Part shown: one piece after another, positions 18,397 to 26,480 of the stretch | How positions within the stretch are numbered: position 1 is the stretch's first letter | Layout of the letters: each line of letters begins with the position of its first letter | Origin: Streptomyces ureilyticus | Lineage (GTDB): Bacteria; Actinomycetota; Actinomycetes; Streptomycetales; Streptomycetaceae | NCBI RefSeq assembly: GCF_011045025.1 | Contig: NZ_JAAKZX010000021.1 | Location: 16,027-80,026, forward strand | DNA length: 64,000 nucleotides | Direction of reading: 5' to 3' | Position numbers and translations under genes: made by a program | Notes under the pieces: model-generated | Database searches by the model: none | What the model was told of the DNA's origin: nothing | The model's input: the letters and a program-made list of their open reading frames with translations, nothing else

Positions 18397-18556
18397 CGAT
18401 TGATACGCCAAAATCTGTTATCGAATCGGCCCGTTCACAGTCGCGCGCTAAACCACGACGGCTGATGCGTAAAATGTGTTATGGAATCGGCCCGACGACA
18501 GTCGCGCGCCGAACCACGACGATTGATGCGCAAAAAGTGTTATGGAATCGGCCGCA
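18397..18556. repeat. About 2.6 tandem copies of a 61-62-bp repeat upstream of the ThuA-dehydrogenase gene
   Basis: Copies start at 18397, 18459 and 18520. Each contains TGATRCGYMAAAA, then TGTTATNGAATCGGCC, then ACAGTCGCGCGCYRAACCAC; the third is cut after GGAATCGGCCG. Copy length is 62 then 61 bases with about 85% identity by eye. The array sits 245-400 bp before the start at 18801, in a gene-free stretch (18143-18800), and could be a set of regulator sites. Confidence 0.8.
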
Positions 18557-18633
18557 CCCGAGCCATATTGACTGTTGCGATACGCCGCTGCATGCTGGCC
18601 GGCAGACCACGGGAGACGGTCGCATCTGGTGTG

Positions 18634-18658
18634 AAGTCCCTCTCTTTCGTAGGGACTT
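18634..18658 (+). promoter_or_regulatory. Perfect 8-bp inverted repeat in the 5' region of the ThuA-dehydrogenase gene
   Basis: AAGTCCCT (18634-18641) and AGGGACTT (18651-18658) flank a 9-base pyrimidine-rich loop, 142 bases before the start codon. There is no U-run, so it may be an operator or mRNA leader hairpin. Confidence 0.35.
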
Positions 18659-18800
18659 GACTGCCCGTCACGGCGGACGGGATGACGAGCTGACGGCACA
18701 CGCGTGCCTACGACGCGCTCAGGCACTCTGGCGCATCGGAGGTGCGGCCGGCGCGTGCCCGTGGTCATGCCATCGTTGCTCCGCCGAAATAGGAGACGGC

Positions 18801-21800
18801 ATGCGTCGCATCATATTCATCTTCGGGGCGATCGCGAGCGTGCTCCTGTCGCTCGTCATCGCCCAACCGGCGTCAGCGGCGCCAACCTTCCGAGCCCTGG
18901 TCTTCACGGAGACGGCCGGCTACCGGCACGATTCGATCCCCGCCGGCCTCGCGATGTTTCGGGAGCAGGCGGCAGCCAACAACTTCGAGTTGGTCCATAG
19001 CGAGGACTCGAACGTTTTCACCCCGGCGAACCTCGCCACCTTCGACGTGCTCATCATGTTCCAGACCTCGGGAATGGTGTGGAACACGGCGGCCCAACGT
19101 CAGGCGGTGGAGGGCTACCTCGCCAGCGGCAAGGGCATCGTCGCGATCCACAACGCCACAGACATGGGCATCGAGAACGAGTACCCGTGGTGGGACCAGA
19201 CCATCAACGGCGGCGCACACATGCCGGAGCACTCCCCCGGCGTGCTGTCCGGCACCGCCATCGTCGCGGACAAGAAGCACCCGTCGACGGCCGGCCTGCC
19301 GGACCGTTGGAACCGCAGCGAGGAGTGGTACAACTTCGACCGCAACCCCCGCGGCGACGTCCATGTCCTGGTCACCGCGGACGAGCGCACCTACAACCCG
19401 GGCCCCCGCGCCATGGGGCCGGACCACCCCATCTCCTGGTGCCGCAACAGCGGCGGCGGCCGCGTGTGGGCCACCGCCATGGGGCACACCAGCGCGGCCT
19501 ACAGCGAGACCTATTTCCGCAACCACGTCCTCGGGGGCGTCAAGTGGGCGGCCGGCAACGAGCCCGGCGACTGCGGCGGCACCGTGTGGAGCAACTTCGA
19601 GAAGCGCACCCTCGACGACAACACCGCAGACCCGATGGCTCTCGCGGTCGCCCCGGACGGGCGGGTGCTCTACGTCCAGCGGTCCGGGCAGCTGAAGATC
19701 TTCAAACCGACCACAAACAGCACCGTGACGGCCGGCACGCTCAGCGTCTACACCGGCGGCGAGGACGGCCTCACCGGACTGGCGCTCGACCCCGACTTCG
19801 CCGACAACGGCTACGTGTACCTGTATCACTCCCCGGCCGGAGTCCCGAACGACATCAACCGGGTCTCCCGGTTCACGCTCACCGGCGACACCCTGAACAT
19901 GTCGAGCCAGGTGACGATCATCGACATCCCCGCGACCCGGGACCGCACGTTCGCCGAACCCGGACACACGGGCGGGTACATCGAGTTCGGCCCCGACAAG
20001 AACCTCTACATCGGCACCGGGGACGACGTCCCACCGAACCTCGACTCCAACTGGCAGGGCTACGCCCCCCTGGACTGGCGGCAGGGCAAGGCCAACCTCG
20101 ACGCCGCCCGCACCGCCGGCAACACCAACGACCTCCGTGGCAAGCTCCTGCGCATCCGGCCGTCGGCCGACGGCGGCTACACCGTCCCGGATGGCAACCT
20201 CTACCCGCAGGGCACGGCGCAGACCCGGCCGGAGATCTACGCGATGGGCTTCCGCAACCCGTTCCGCTTCTCGATCGACCCGGACAACGGGTGGGTCTAC
20301 CTCGCCGACTACGGCCCGGACCGGAACCCGCCCGCGACCAACCGCGGCCCCGAAGGGCTCGTCGAGCTCAATGTCATCAAGGCCCCGGGCAACTACGGCT
20401 GGCCGTTCTGCCACGGCGACAACCAGGCCTACGCGCCCTACAACCCGAGCACCGGCGTCGTCGGCGCCAAGTTCAACTGCAACGCGCCGGTCAACAACTC
20501 GCCGAACAACACCGGTTTGACCAGCCTCAAGCCGATCGTCGCGCCGAACATGTGGTACGGCTACGGCGTCTCACCGAACTTCCCCGAACTCGGCTCCGGC
20601 GGCTCGGGGCCGATGGGCGGACCGGTCTACCGCTACGACGCCGCGAACCCGTCCGAGACAAAGTTCCCGCCCTACTACGACGGGGTCCACTTCTTCTACG
20701 AGTGGTCGCGCCACACCGTCAAGGAGGTCCACTTCGACTCCGCGACCGCGGTCACCCGGACCAACTCCTTCTTGCCCGCCGCCAAGTTCCTCAAGCCGAT
20801 GGACATGGAGTTCGGGCCCGACGGTTCGTTGTACCTGCTCGAATGGGGCACCAACTTCGGCGGTGGCAACAACGACTCGGGTCTTTACCGCATCGACTAC
20901 AAGAACCAGGGCGGGCGGGCGCCGACAGCCAAGGCCACCGGAACGCCCACCAACGGTGACGCGCCATTGACCGTGCAGTTCAGCAGTGCGGGGTCCACGG
21001 ACCCGGATCCCGGGAACACGCTCAGCTACCACTGGACGTTCGGCGACGGCACAACGTCCACGGCGGCCAACCCGTCACACACCTACACCGCCAATGGCAA
21101 CTACACCGCCCAGCTCAAGGTCACCGACAACACCGGCAAGACAGGCTTCGCCAACGTGCCGATCACCGTGGGCAACACCGCACCGAAGCTCACCGTCACG
21201 ATTCCGCCCGACGGCGGCATGCTGAACTTCGGCGACCGCGTCTCGTACCAGGTGTCTGTCTCGGACCCCGGCGGCGCGCCCATCGACTGCACCAAGGTGT
21301 TCGTCAACCCCGCCCTCGGCCACGACGACCACCAGCATGAGACCACGGACTACCCGGGGTGCTCGGGCACCATCGACACGACGCTGCTCGGCGGGCACCC
21401 TGACGGCGCCAACCTGTACTACGTCCTCAACGCCCGTTACACCGACGACGGCGGCCCCGGCGGTGCGGCCCCGCTCACCGGCTACGCTCACGCGACCCTC
21501 CAACCCAAGCACAAACAGGCCGAGTTCTACACGGACCAGTCGGGTGTGCAGGTCGTCGAGCAGGCCGGCGCGGAGAGCGGAAAGCGGGTCGGCAACATCT
21601 CCGACAACGACTGGATCGCGTTCGACCCGATGAGCCTGTCGGGCATCACGAACGTGAGCTACCGCCTGTCGTCGCCGAGCGGAGGCGGATCGATCGAACT
21701 GCGCGCCGACTCCCCGACCGGCACACTCCTGGCCACGACACCGGTGCCCAGCACCGGCGGCTGGAACAACTACCAGTCCACGCCGGCGGTGAACACTGCC

Positions 21801-22355
21801 GATCTCGCCGGCTCGCACCGGCTCTACCTGGTGTTCAAGGGCACCTCGACCAACTGGTTCGACCTCGACTCGCTCACCTTCGGCGGCAACGGGGTCGGCG
21901 AACCGGGCAGCGGCGGTGGCGGCGTGGCCGGTCGGACCTGGACGGTCGCAGCGCAGCACAGCGGCAAATTCATGGACGTCAACGGCGCCTCGACCGCTGA
22001 CGGCGCCCAGATCGTCCAGTGGTCGGCCACCGGCGGCAACAACCAGAAGTGGCAGGCCGTCGACGCCGGTGGCGGCGCCGTCCAGCTGAAGGCGGTGCAC
22101 AGCGACAAGTGCCTCGCCGTCACCAACGGCTCCACGGCCCAGGGCGCGTTCCTGCAGCAGTCCACCTGCGACAACGGCAACCCGCAGAAGTTCCTCGTCA
22201 CACCGACCACCACGGTGGGCGTGTACACGGTGAAAAGCCTCCCCAGTGGACTGTGCGTCGACGTCAACGGCGGCTCGACGGCCGACGGCGCACGACTCCT
22301 GCAATGGAGCTGCCACAGCGGCACCAACCAACAGTGGCGGTTCACCGCCGTATAG
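18801..22355 (+). CDS. Secreted multidomain protein: ThuA, PQQ-type sugar dehydrogenase, PKD, CBM6, CBM13
   Basis: 1184 residues from ATG 18801 (AGGAGAC just upstream; the open frame to 18372 lacks a signal peptide). Signal peptide about 1-24. Residues 27-245 are ThuA-like (FRALVFTETAGYRHDSIPAG, GIVAIHNATD, GPDHPISWC, VWATAMGHTSAAYSE). About 265-690 are a glucose/sorbosone-dehydrogenase beta-propeller (DGLTGLALDPDFADNGYVYL, TGGYIEFGPDKNLYIGTGDD, GNTNDLRGKLLRI, YAMGFRNPFRFSIDP). A PKD domain (FGDGTTSTAANPSHTY, about 706-785) and an Ig-like stretch follow, then CBM6 (about 903-1030) and ricin-B (1041-1184). ThuA proteins act on keto-sugars and the propeller family oxidises sugars with PQQ, so one secreted protein may oxidise and then process a bound glycan. 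Activity is inference. A strong terminator follows. Confidence 0.9.
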   Translation: MRRIIFIFGAIASVLLSLVIAQPASAAPTFRALVFTETAGYRHDSIPAGLAMFREQAAANNFELVHSEDSNVFTPANLATFDVLIMFQTSGMVWNTAAQRQAVEGYLASGKGIVAIHNATDMGIENEYPWWDQTINGGAHMPEHSPGVLSGTAIVADKKHPSTAGLPDRWNRSEEWYNFDRNPRGDVHVLVTADERTYNPGPRAMGPDHPISWCRNSGGGRVWATAMGHTSAAYSETYFRNHVLGGVKWAAGNEPGDCGGTVWSNFEKRTLDDNTADPMALAVAPDGRVLYVQRSGQLKIFKPTTNSTVTAGTLSVYTGGEDGLTGLALDPDFADNGYVYLYHSPAGVPNDINRVSRFTLTGDTLNMSSQVTIIDIPATRDRTFAEPGHTGGYIEFGPDKNLYIGTGDDVPPNLDSNWQGYAPLDWRQGKANLDAARTAGNTNDLRGKLLRIRPSADGGYTVPDGNLYPQGTAQTRPEIYAMGFRNPFRFSIDPDNGWVYLADYGPDRNPPATNRGPEGLVELNVIKAPGNYGWPFCHGDNQAYAPYNPSTGVVGAKFNCNAPVNNSPNNTGLTSLKPIVAPNMWYGYGVSPNFPELGSGGSGPMGGPVYRYDAANPSETKFPPYYDGVHFFYEWSRHTVKEVHFDSATAVTRTNSFLPAAKFLKPMDMEFGPDGSLYLLEWGTNFGGGNNDSGLYRIDYKNQGGRAPTAKATGTPTNGDAPLTVQFSSAGSTDPDPGNTLSYHWTFGDGTTSTAANPSHTYTANGNYTAQLKVTDNTGKTGFANVPITVGNTAPKLTVTIPPDGGMLNFGDRVSYQVSVSDPGGAPIDCTKVFVNPALGHDDHQHETTDYPGCSGTIDTTLLGGHPDGANLYYVLNARYTDDGGPGGAAPLTGYAHATLQPKHKQAEFYTDQSGVQVVEQAGAESGKRVGNISDNDWIAFDPMSLSGITNVSYRLSSPSGGGSIELRADSPTGTLLATTPVPSTGGWNNYQSTPAVNTADLAGSHRLYLVFKGTSTNWFDLDSLTFGGNGVGEPGSGGGGVAGRTWTVAAQHSGKFMDVNGASTADGAQIVQWSATGGNNQKWQAVDAGGGAVQLKAVHSDKCLAVTNGSTAQGAFLQQSTCDNGNPQKFLVTPTTTVGVYTVKSLPSGLCVDVNGGSTADGARLLQWSCHSGTNQQWRFTAV

Positions 22356-22366
22356 CCCGTCCGCAC

Positions 22367-22400
22367 GGGATGCCCGGCGCGGTTGCGCGCCGGGCATCCC
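22367..22400 (+). terminator. Strong stem-loop terminator after the ThuA-dehydrogenase gene
   Basis: GGGATGCCCGGCGCG (22367-22381) and CGCGCCGGGCATCCC (22386-22400) form a perfect 15-bp stem with a GTTG loop, 11 bases after the stop codon. Confidence 0.85.
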
Positions 22401-22426
22401 TCCCTACGAACAGGTGAGGAACCGCC

Positions 22427-23908
22427 ATGGTGTTTCGGATACCTCGGCCCCGCTGGTACGGACGGCTGTCTGCGCTGGGCGCCGTCCTGGTGCTTGTCGG
22501 CGTCGGCGCCACCGCGGTGGCGGCACCGATCGAGCCCGGGCAGAGCGCCCCCATCGTGGGGGCGCAGTCCGGCCGCTGCCTGACCGTCCCCGGCTCCAGC
22601 ACCACCAACGGCACCCAGACCCAACTCTGGGACTGCACCGGCGCAGCCGGCCAGACCTGGACCTACACCGCCGGCAAACAATTGACCGTCCACGGCAACA
22701 AGTGCCTCGACGCCAGCGGACGCGGCACCACCAACGGCACCCCGGTCATCATCTGGGACTGCAACGGCCAGAACAACCAACAGTGGAACGTCAACCCCAA
22801 CGGCACCATCACCGGCGTCCAGTCCGGACTATGCCTCGACGCCAACGCCGGCGGCACCGCCAACGGCACCAGGACCACCCTCTGGTCCTGCCACAGCGGC
22901 ACCAACCAGCAGTGGAACTCGCCGGCCCCGCCGGTGCCGGGCGGCGCGGGCACGTGCGACATCTACGCCTCGGGCGGCACCCCCTGCATCGCCGCCCACA
23001 GCACCGTACGAGCGCTCTACGGCACCTACAACGGCAACCTCTACCAGGTCCGGCGCTCGTCCGACAGCACGACCCGGAACATCGGCGTCCTGAGCGCGGG
23101 GGGCGCCGCCGACGCGACGACGCAGGACTCGTTCTGCGCGGGGACCACCTGTGTCATCACCGTCGTCTACGACCAGTCCGGCCGCGGGAACGACCTGTGG
23201 TACCAGGGATCGAGTGTGGTTCCCGGCTCCAACCAGAGCCGCCCGGCGATCGCGACGTCGGAGTCGCTGGCGGTCGGCGGCAGCAAGGCCTACTCGCTCT
23301 ACATCAACCCCGGCAACAGCTACTGGCGGGACGGCCACCTGACTGGCGTGCCGACCGGCAGCGCCCCCGAAGGCATGTACATGGTGACCAGCGGCACCCA
23401 TGTCAACGGCGGCTGCTGCTTCGACTACGGCAACAGTGAGACGACCCGAGCGGCCGACGCGGCCGGGGCGATGGACGCGATCAATTTCAGCACCCAGTGC
23501 TGGTTCGGCGGGTGCGCCGGCACCGGCCCATGGGTCCAGGCCGACCTCGAATGGGGGCTCTACTCCGGTGGCAGTCAGACCTGGAACACGAACCAGCGGG
23601 CCTTCACCAGCAAGTTCGTGACGGCGATGTTGAAGAACAACGGGACGAGCCGTTTCGCGCTCAAGGGTGGCAACGGCCAGACCGGAAGCCTGACCACGCT
23701 CTGGGACGGCGCGCTTCCGCCCGGCTACAGCCCCATGAAGAAGCAGGGCGCCATCATCCTCGGCAGCGGTGGTGACTGCTGCAAGCCCGGCGGCGGCGCG
23801 AACCTCAGCGCCGGTACCTTCTACGAGGGCGCGATGGTGTCCGGATACCCGTCCGACGCAACCGAGAACGCGATACAAGCCAACATCGTCGCCGCCGGCT
23901 ACCGCTGA
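22427..23908 (+). CDS. Secreted GH54 alpha-L-arabinofuranosidase with N-terminal CBM13
   Basis: 493 residues; ATG 22427 has a GGTGAGGA ribosome site. Signal peptide about 1-34. Residues 43-165 are a three-repeat ricin-B domain (SGRCLTVPGSS, GNKCLDASGRGT, SGLCLDANAGGT). About 175-493 match the arabinofuranosidase B catalytic domain (GH54): CDIYASGGTPCIAAHSTVRA, VVYDQSGRGNDLWYQ, GGCCFDYGNSE, ADLEWGLYSGG near 375 (the family nucleophile Glu lies in this motif) and FYEGAMVSGYPSD. GH54 removes arabinose side chains from arabinan or arabinoxylan. Placing the binding module at the N-terminus differs from the other enzymes here. The final position of a C-terminal module is taken by a detached CBM13 fragment 12 bases downstream. 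Confidence 0.93.
   Translation: MVFRIPRPRWYGRLSALGAVLVLVGVGATAVAAPIEPGQSAPIVGAQSGRCLTVPGSSTTNGTQTQLWDCTGAAGQTWTYTAGKQLTVHGNKCLDASGRGTTNGTPVIIWDCNGQNNQQWNVNPNGTITGVQSGLCLDANAGGTANGTRTTLWSCHSGTNQQWNSPAPPVPGGAGTCDIYASGGTPCIAAHSTVRALYGTYNGNLYQVRRSSDSTTRNIGVLSAGGAADATTQDSFCAGTTCVITVVYDQSGRGNDLWYQGSSVVPGSNQSRPAIATSESLAVGGSKAYSLYINPGNSYWRDGHLTGVPTGSAPEGMYMVTSGTHVNGGCCFDYGNSETTRAADAAGAMDAINFSTQCWFGGCAGTGPWVQADLEWGLYSGGSQTWNTNQRAFTSKFVTAMLKNNGTSRFALKGGNGQTGSLTTLWDGALPPGYSPMKKQGAIILGSGGDCCKPGGGANLSAGTFYEGAMVSGYPSDATENAIQANIVAAGYR
22550..22917 (+). repeat. CBM13 cassette shared with 10.2 kb (inverted) and 24.25 kb (direct)
   Basis: Nearly identical DNA to 10,190-10,553 on the opposite strand. In part it matches 24,246-24,420 on the same strand, where the middle is missing. 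Such high DNA identity between domains of unrelated enzymes implies recent exchange. Confidence 0.85.
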
Positions 23909-23920
23909 GTCGCTACATCC

Positions 23921-24052
23921 ATGGACGGCACGATCCGCAACGGTCAGAACGGGTTGTGCCTGGATGTCAACGGCGCAAGCACCGCCAACGGCTCCTCGGT
24001 CATCGTGTGGAGCTGCCACGACGGCGCCAACCAGCGCTGGACGCGGGCATAG
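23921..24052 (+). pseudogene. Detached CBM13 (ricin-B) fragment
   Basis: A 43-codon frame from ATG 23921 reads MDGTIRNGQNGLCLDVNGAS, then TANGSSVIVWSCHDGANQRW and a stop at 24052. It is a single complete ricin-B repeat with the Q-x-W end motif, but no enzyme or signal peptide. It begins 12 bases after the GH54 stop in another frame. It is either the lost C-terminal module of that enzyme or debris of a deleted gene. Confidence 0.75.
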
Positions 24053-24058
24053 GCGCAC

Positions 24059-24098
24059 GAGTGAAGGCGGTACGTGACATCACGTGCCGCCTTCACTC
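24059..24098 (+). terminator. Long stem-loop terminator
   Basis: GAGTGAAGGCGG (24059-24070) pairs with CCGCCTTCACTC (24087-24098), extended inward by ACGTG/CACGT. It ends the GH54/CBM13 transcript. Confidence 0.85.
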
Positions 24099-24165
24099 CC
24101 TCCGTGGCGAGCCGGGGCGCACCACTCCATCACCGTGGTCCTACCGATGACCGAGAAGCCCAGAG

Positions 24166-24430
24166 ATGAGACGGATCTTCATGGCGGTCGCCACGGTGCT
24201 CGCCATCGCTGTGGCGTCGCTCGGACGGCTACATCGTGATCTACCCGTCGTCCCAACTCTGGGACTGCACCGGCGCAGCCGGCCAGACCTGGACCTACAC
24301 CGCCGGCAAACAACTGACCGTCCACGGCAACAAGTGCCTCGACGCCAGCGGACGCGGCACCACCAACGGCACCAGGACCACCCTCTGGTCCTGCCACAGC
24401 GGCACCAACCAGCAGTGGAGCCGTCGTTGA
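24166..24430 (+). pseudogene. Broken secreted protein: signal peptide plus internally deleted CBM13
   Basis: ATG 24166 gives a clear signal peptide (MRRIFMAVATVLAIAVASLG). The following ricin-B sequence is in a different frame: SQLWDCTGAAGQTWTYTAGK, GNKCLDASGRGTTNGT, then RTTLWSCHSGTNQQW and a stop at 24430. Compared with the 22.55-kb cassette, the middle repeat is missing; the join lies at ACCAACGGCACC, a string that occurs at both deletion ends in the full copy. Any catalytic domain is gone. Confidence 0.8.
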
Positions 24431-24489
24431 GCGGCGGCGCCGTCCTTCTCCTTGCCGATCAGAGAAGATTCCCCACGATGTCTCGTCGA

Positions 24490-24702
24490 TGCCCATGTTC
24501 ACTCGGCGCAGACTCCTCGCGGCTGCCGGACCAGCTGGGGCCTCCGCGGCCACCGGCTTACTTTCGCGTCGGCGGTGCCTGGGCCGCTGACGGGCCCTGC
24601 AGCTACACACCGCCCTGGCCGTCGGTCGACCCGGCGTTCCTCAATGAGACTTCAGTGGGAGTTCCTCCGTCATCCGAAGGGCAGCATGCCCCTGGCACCT
24701 GA
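24490..24702 (+). pseudogene. Tat-signal remnant of a secreted protein
   Basis: ATG 24490 encodes MPMFTRRRLLAAAGPAGASA with a twin-arginine motif. The frame stops after 33 codons, while the next frame continues FRVGGAWAADGPCSYTPPWP and SVDPAFLNETSVGVP before losing meaning near 24670. A one-base shift and a deletion would explain this. The parent family was not identified. Confidence 0.5.
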
Positions 24703-24939
24703 GCGGTCTTCACGCTCTGCTCCTCGGCAGCCGTCAGGTCAGCCTGAGCGTGGTCTTGCCCGCTCTCGTCCGCCGGGGCCAGCACTTCGCCGACCCGCGA
24801 TCGGGCGATGGCCCACTCCTGCCATTCCCGCCCCCGCGGCCAGTTCGGCTTGGATACGGTCGGCCTCGTCCCACAGCTCGTCCACGCGACGGCGAGCACC
24901 CAGCTCACGCTGTTCCAGCAGCCCAACCACCGACGGCAT
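24660..24939 (-). pseudogene. Frameshifted coiled-coil protein remnant
   Basis: From ATG 24939 the frame reads MPSVVGLLEQRELGARRRVD followed by ELWDEADRIQAELAA, a charged helix. After one shift it continues EWQEWAIARSRVGEVLAPAD and ESGQDHAQADLTAAEEQ. I recall proteins of this kind as uncharacterised small Streptomyces ORFs, often near mobile elements, but assign no function. Broken by at least one frameshift and missing its C-terminus. Confidence 0.5.
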
Positions 24940-25153
24940 CCACGACCTCCCGGGGAGCGACACAACGACAGGCCACTACTCCCACGGCACCTCCCGCCCT
25001 ACGCTCCACCAGGGTCACCGGGCTGATGAACCGTTCCTGCTGGGCCGTCGTGGCCGCCGCGGCGCGCATCGCCGGCAGCGTGGCGCCCGCGACCAGGCCG
25101 GCGGTGACCGCCATGACTCTGCGGCGGCTGTGGGGGTGTTGGAGCCAGGACAT
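24905..25153 (-). pseudogene. Tat-signal 5' end of a deleted secreted protein
   Basis: ATG 25153 is preceded by GAGGAAG and starts MSWLQHPHSRRRVMAVTAGL, then VAGATLPAMRAAAA, a good twin-arginine signal. After about 45 residues no family is recognisable and the frame runs into the neighbouring coiled-coil remnant. Probably only the 5' end of a lost hydrolase gene. Confidence 0.5.
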
Positions 25154-25189
25154 GCGAGATCAGCTTCCTCACGGGTAAGGGGGACCGAG

Positions 25190-25450
25190 AGCCAAAGTTC
25201 GAAATGTCGCTCTGGCTCTGGGGTTCTGGTTGGTGGCGGATGATCTGGGCAGGGGGCGGTGGCAGGTGGAGCAGGTGCCGGTCCAGCAGTTCAACAGGTC
25301 TTGGACGGTGTCGAGGATCTGGTAGAGGGTGAACCCGCTGGATCGGCTTTTCGGGCCAGACGCTGCTCGGTCAGGAACGCATGGGCGGCGGCGACCAGGT
25401 GACGTGGTGATGCCAGCCGGTCCAGGAGCGGCCCTCGAATCCCGGGACCG
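25190..25450 (-). pseudogene. IS701-like transposase C-terminal remnant
   Basis: In the minus frames the sequence GFEGRSWTGWHHHVTW is readable, followed in shifted frames by a Pro/Arg-rich end. I recognise this as the typical end of IS701-type transposases. No inverted repeats or intact catalytic residues were found. The following 25,450-25,920 holds no recognisable gene. Confidence 0.55.
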
Positions 25451-25920
25451 GGGCGGGGAGGGGCTCCGGTCCCGGGCGGGAGTCATCCGGCGGTCAGAGT
25501 GGTCGGCCCGCCACTGTTCCCTTCACCCGCGCGACCGCCCGCCGCGTCGTCCGCTCGCCCCCGGTGACCCCAGCAGCTGGAGGCGTTCGTGGAGCTTGTC
25601 GGCTCGCACCGTGCGCTGCGACCGGTCGACCCACTCCTCACTTTGGCATGAATGGGTCGATCTAGGATCTTGTGCTGTCCGCTCTCAACTCCTAGGATCC
25701 ATGCCGTCCGAAGGATCGGTTCACGTTCGCAGTACCGAACACGCCCGGCCGAAGCGGCTTGCGCATGGCGCACATGCCGGGCATGACAGCACCCGCATCA
25801 TCCGTACCAGTAAGGCTCTCCCCCACACACCAAGTGACGGACCTGGAAGGGCTCACCCGGCATTCGTGCGGCGAGCCCCGATCGCCTCCCGGAGCATCGT
25901 GTGAAATCACCCGCACCATG

Positions 25921-26435
25921 CCACGCCCGCGCCTGTGCCGCGCGGCCGTGGTCCTCCTATTAGGCCTGGCACGGCCTGGCCCGTCGTCCAACTCGTAGGC
26001 CGTGCCTGGGAAACGTCGTATCCCAGCCCGTCCTGCCGCTCCCCGCCCCGCCAGGTCACCCCACTGACCGGCGTCGACACCTTCGACGGAACGACCGTGA
26101 AACCGAAGCGGGAAGGGAACCACAATCCGGACCACGACAAGTGGTCCGTCAACAACGGCCTGACCCTGCGCACCGCGCCGGCCACCAACCACCTGTACTG
26201 GGCCCGCAATACCCTCACCCACCGGATTCAGGGACCCACCTCCACCGCGACCATCCAGCTGGACTACGCGACGATCCGCGACGGACAGCAACTGGAACAC
26301 CACCGGCACCGGCGCCGAAGCCGCGAGCGCCAACGTCACGGGCTACACCGCCCAGACACTCGGCGGCTCCGTCCGCATCGCACGGTTCGCGCTGACCACA
26401 CCCCGAGCGCAGCAACGTTCCTTCCCCGCATCTGA
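25921..26435 (+). pseudogene. GH43 beta-xylosidase-type gene, collapsed to signal peptide and C-terminal module
   Basis: ATG 25921 gives a signal peptide (MPRPRLCRAAVVLLLGLA). A short stretch (WPVVQLVG) typical of the end of a GH43 catalytic domain follows in another frame. Next comes DTFDGTTVKPKREGNHNPDH, NNGLTLRTAPATNHLYWARN and LTHRIQGPTSTATIQLDYAT, the start of the C-terminal concanavalin-like module of GH43 xylosidases. After a further deletion and shift the end NWNTTGTGAEAASANVTG, QTLGGSVRIARFALTTP is recovered. The catalytic triad is missing. At least two frameshifts and two deletions. Confidence 0.75.
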
Positions 26436-26480
26436 CCAGCTGCTCAGTCCCCGACCCGCAGCACCAGGAAGGACCACACC

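Noticed and set aside
18397..18556. CRISPR array
   Set aside because: The whole 61-62-bp unit repeats, not short repeats with unique spacers, so it is a tandem duplication.
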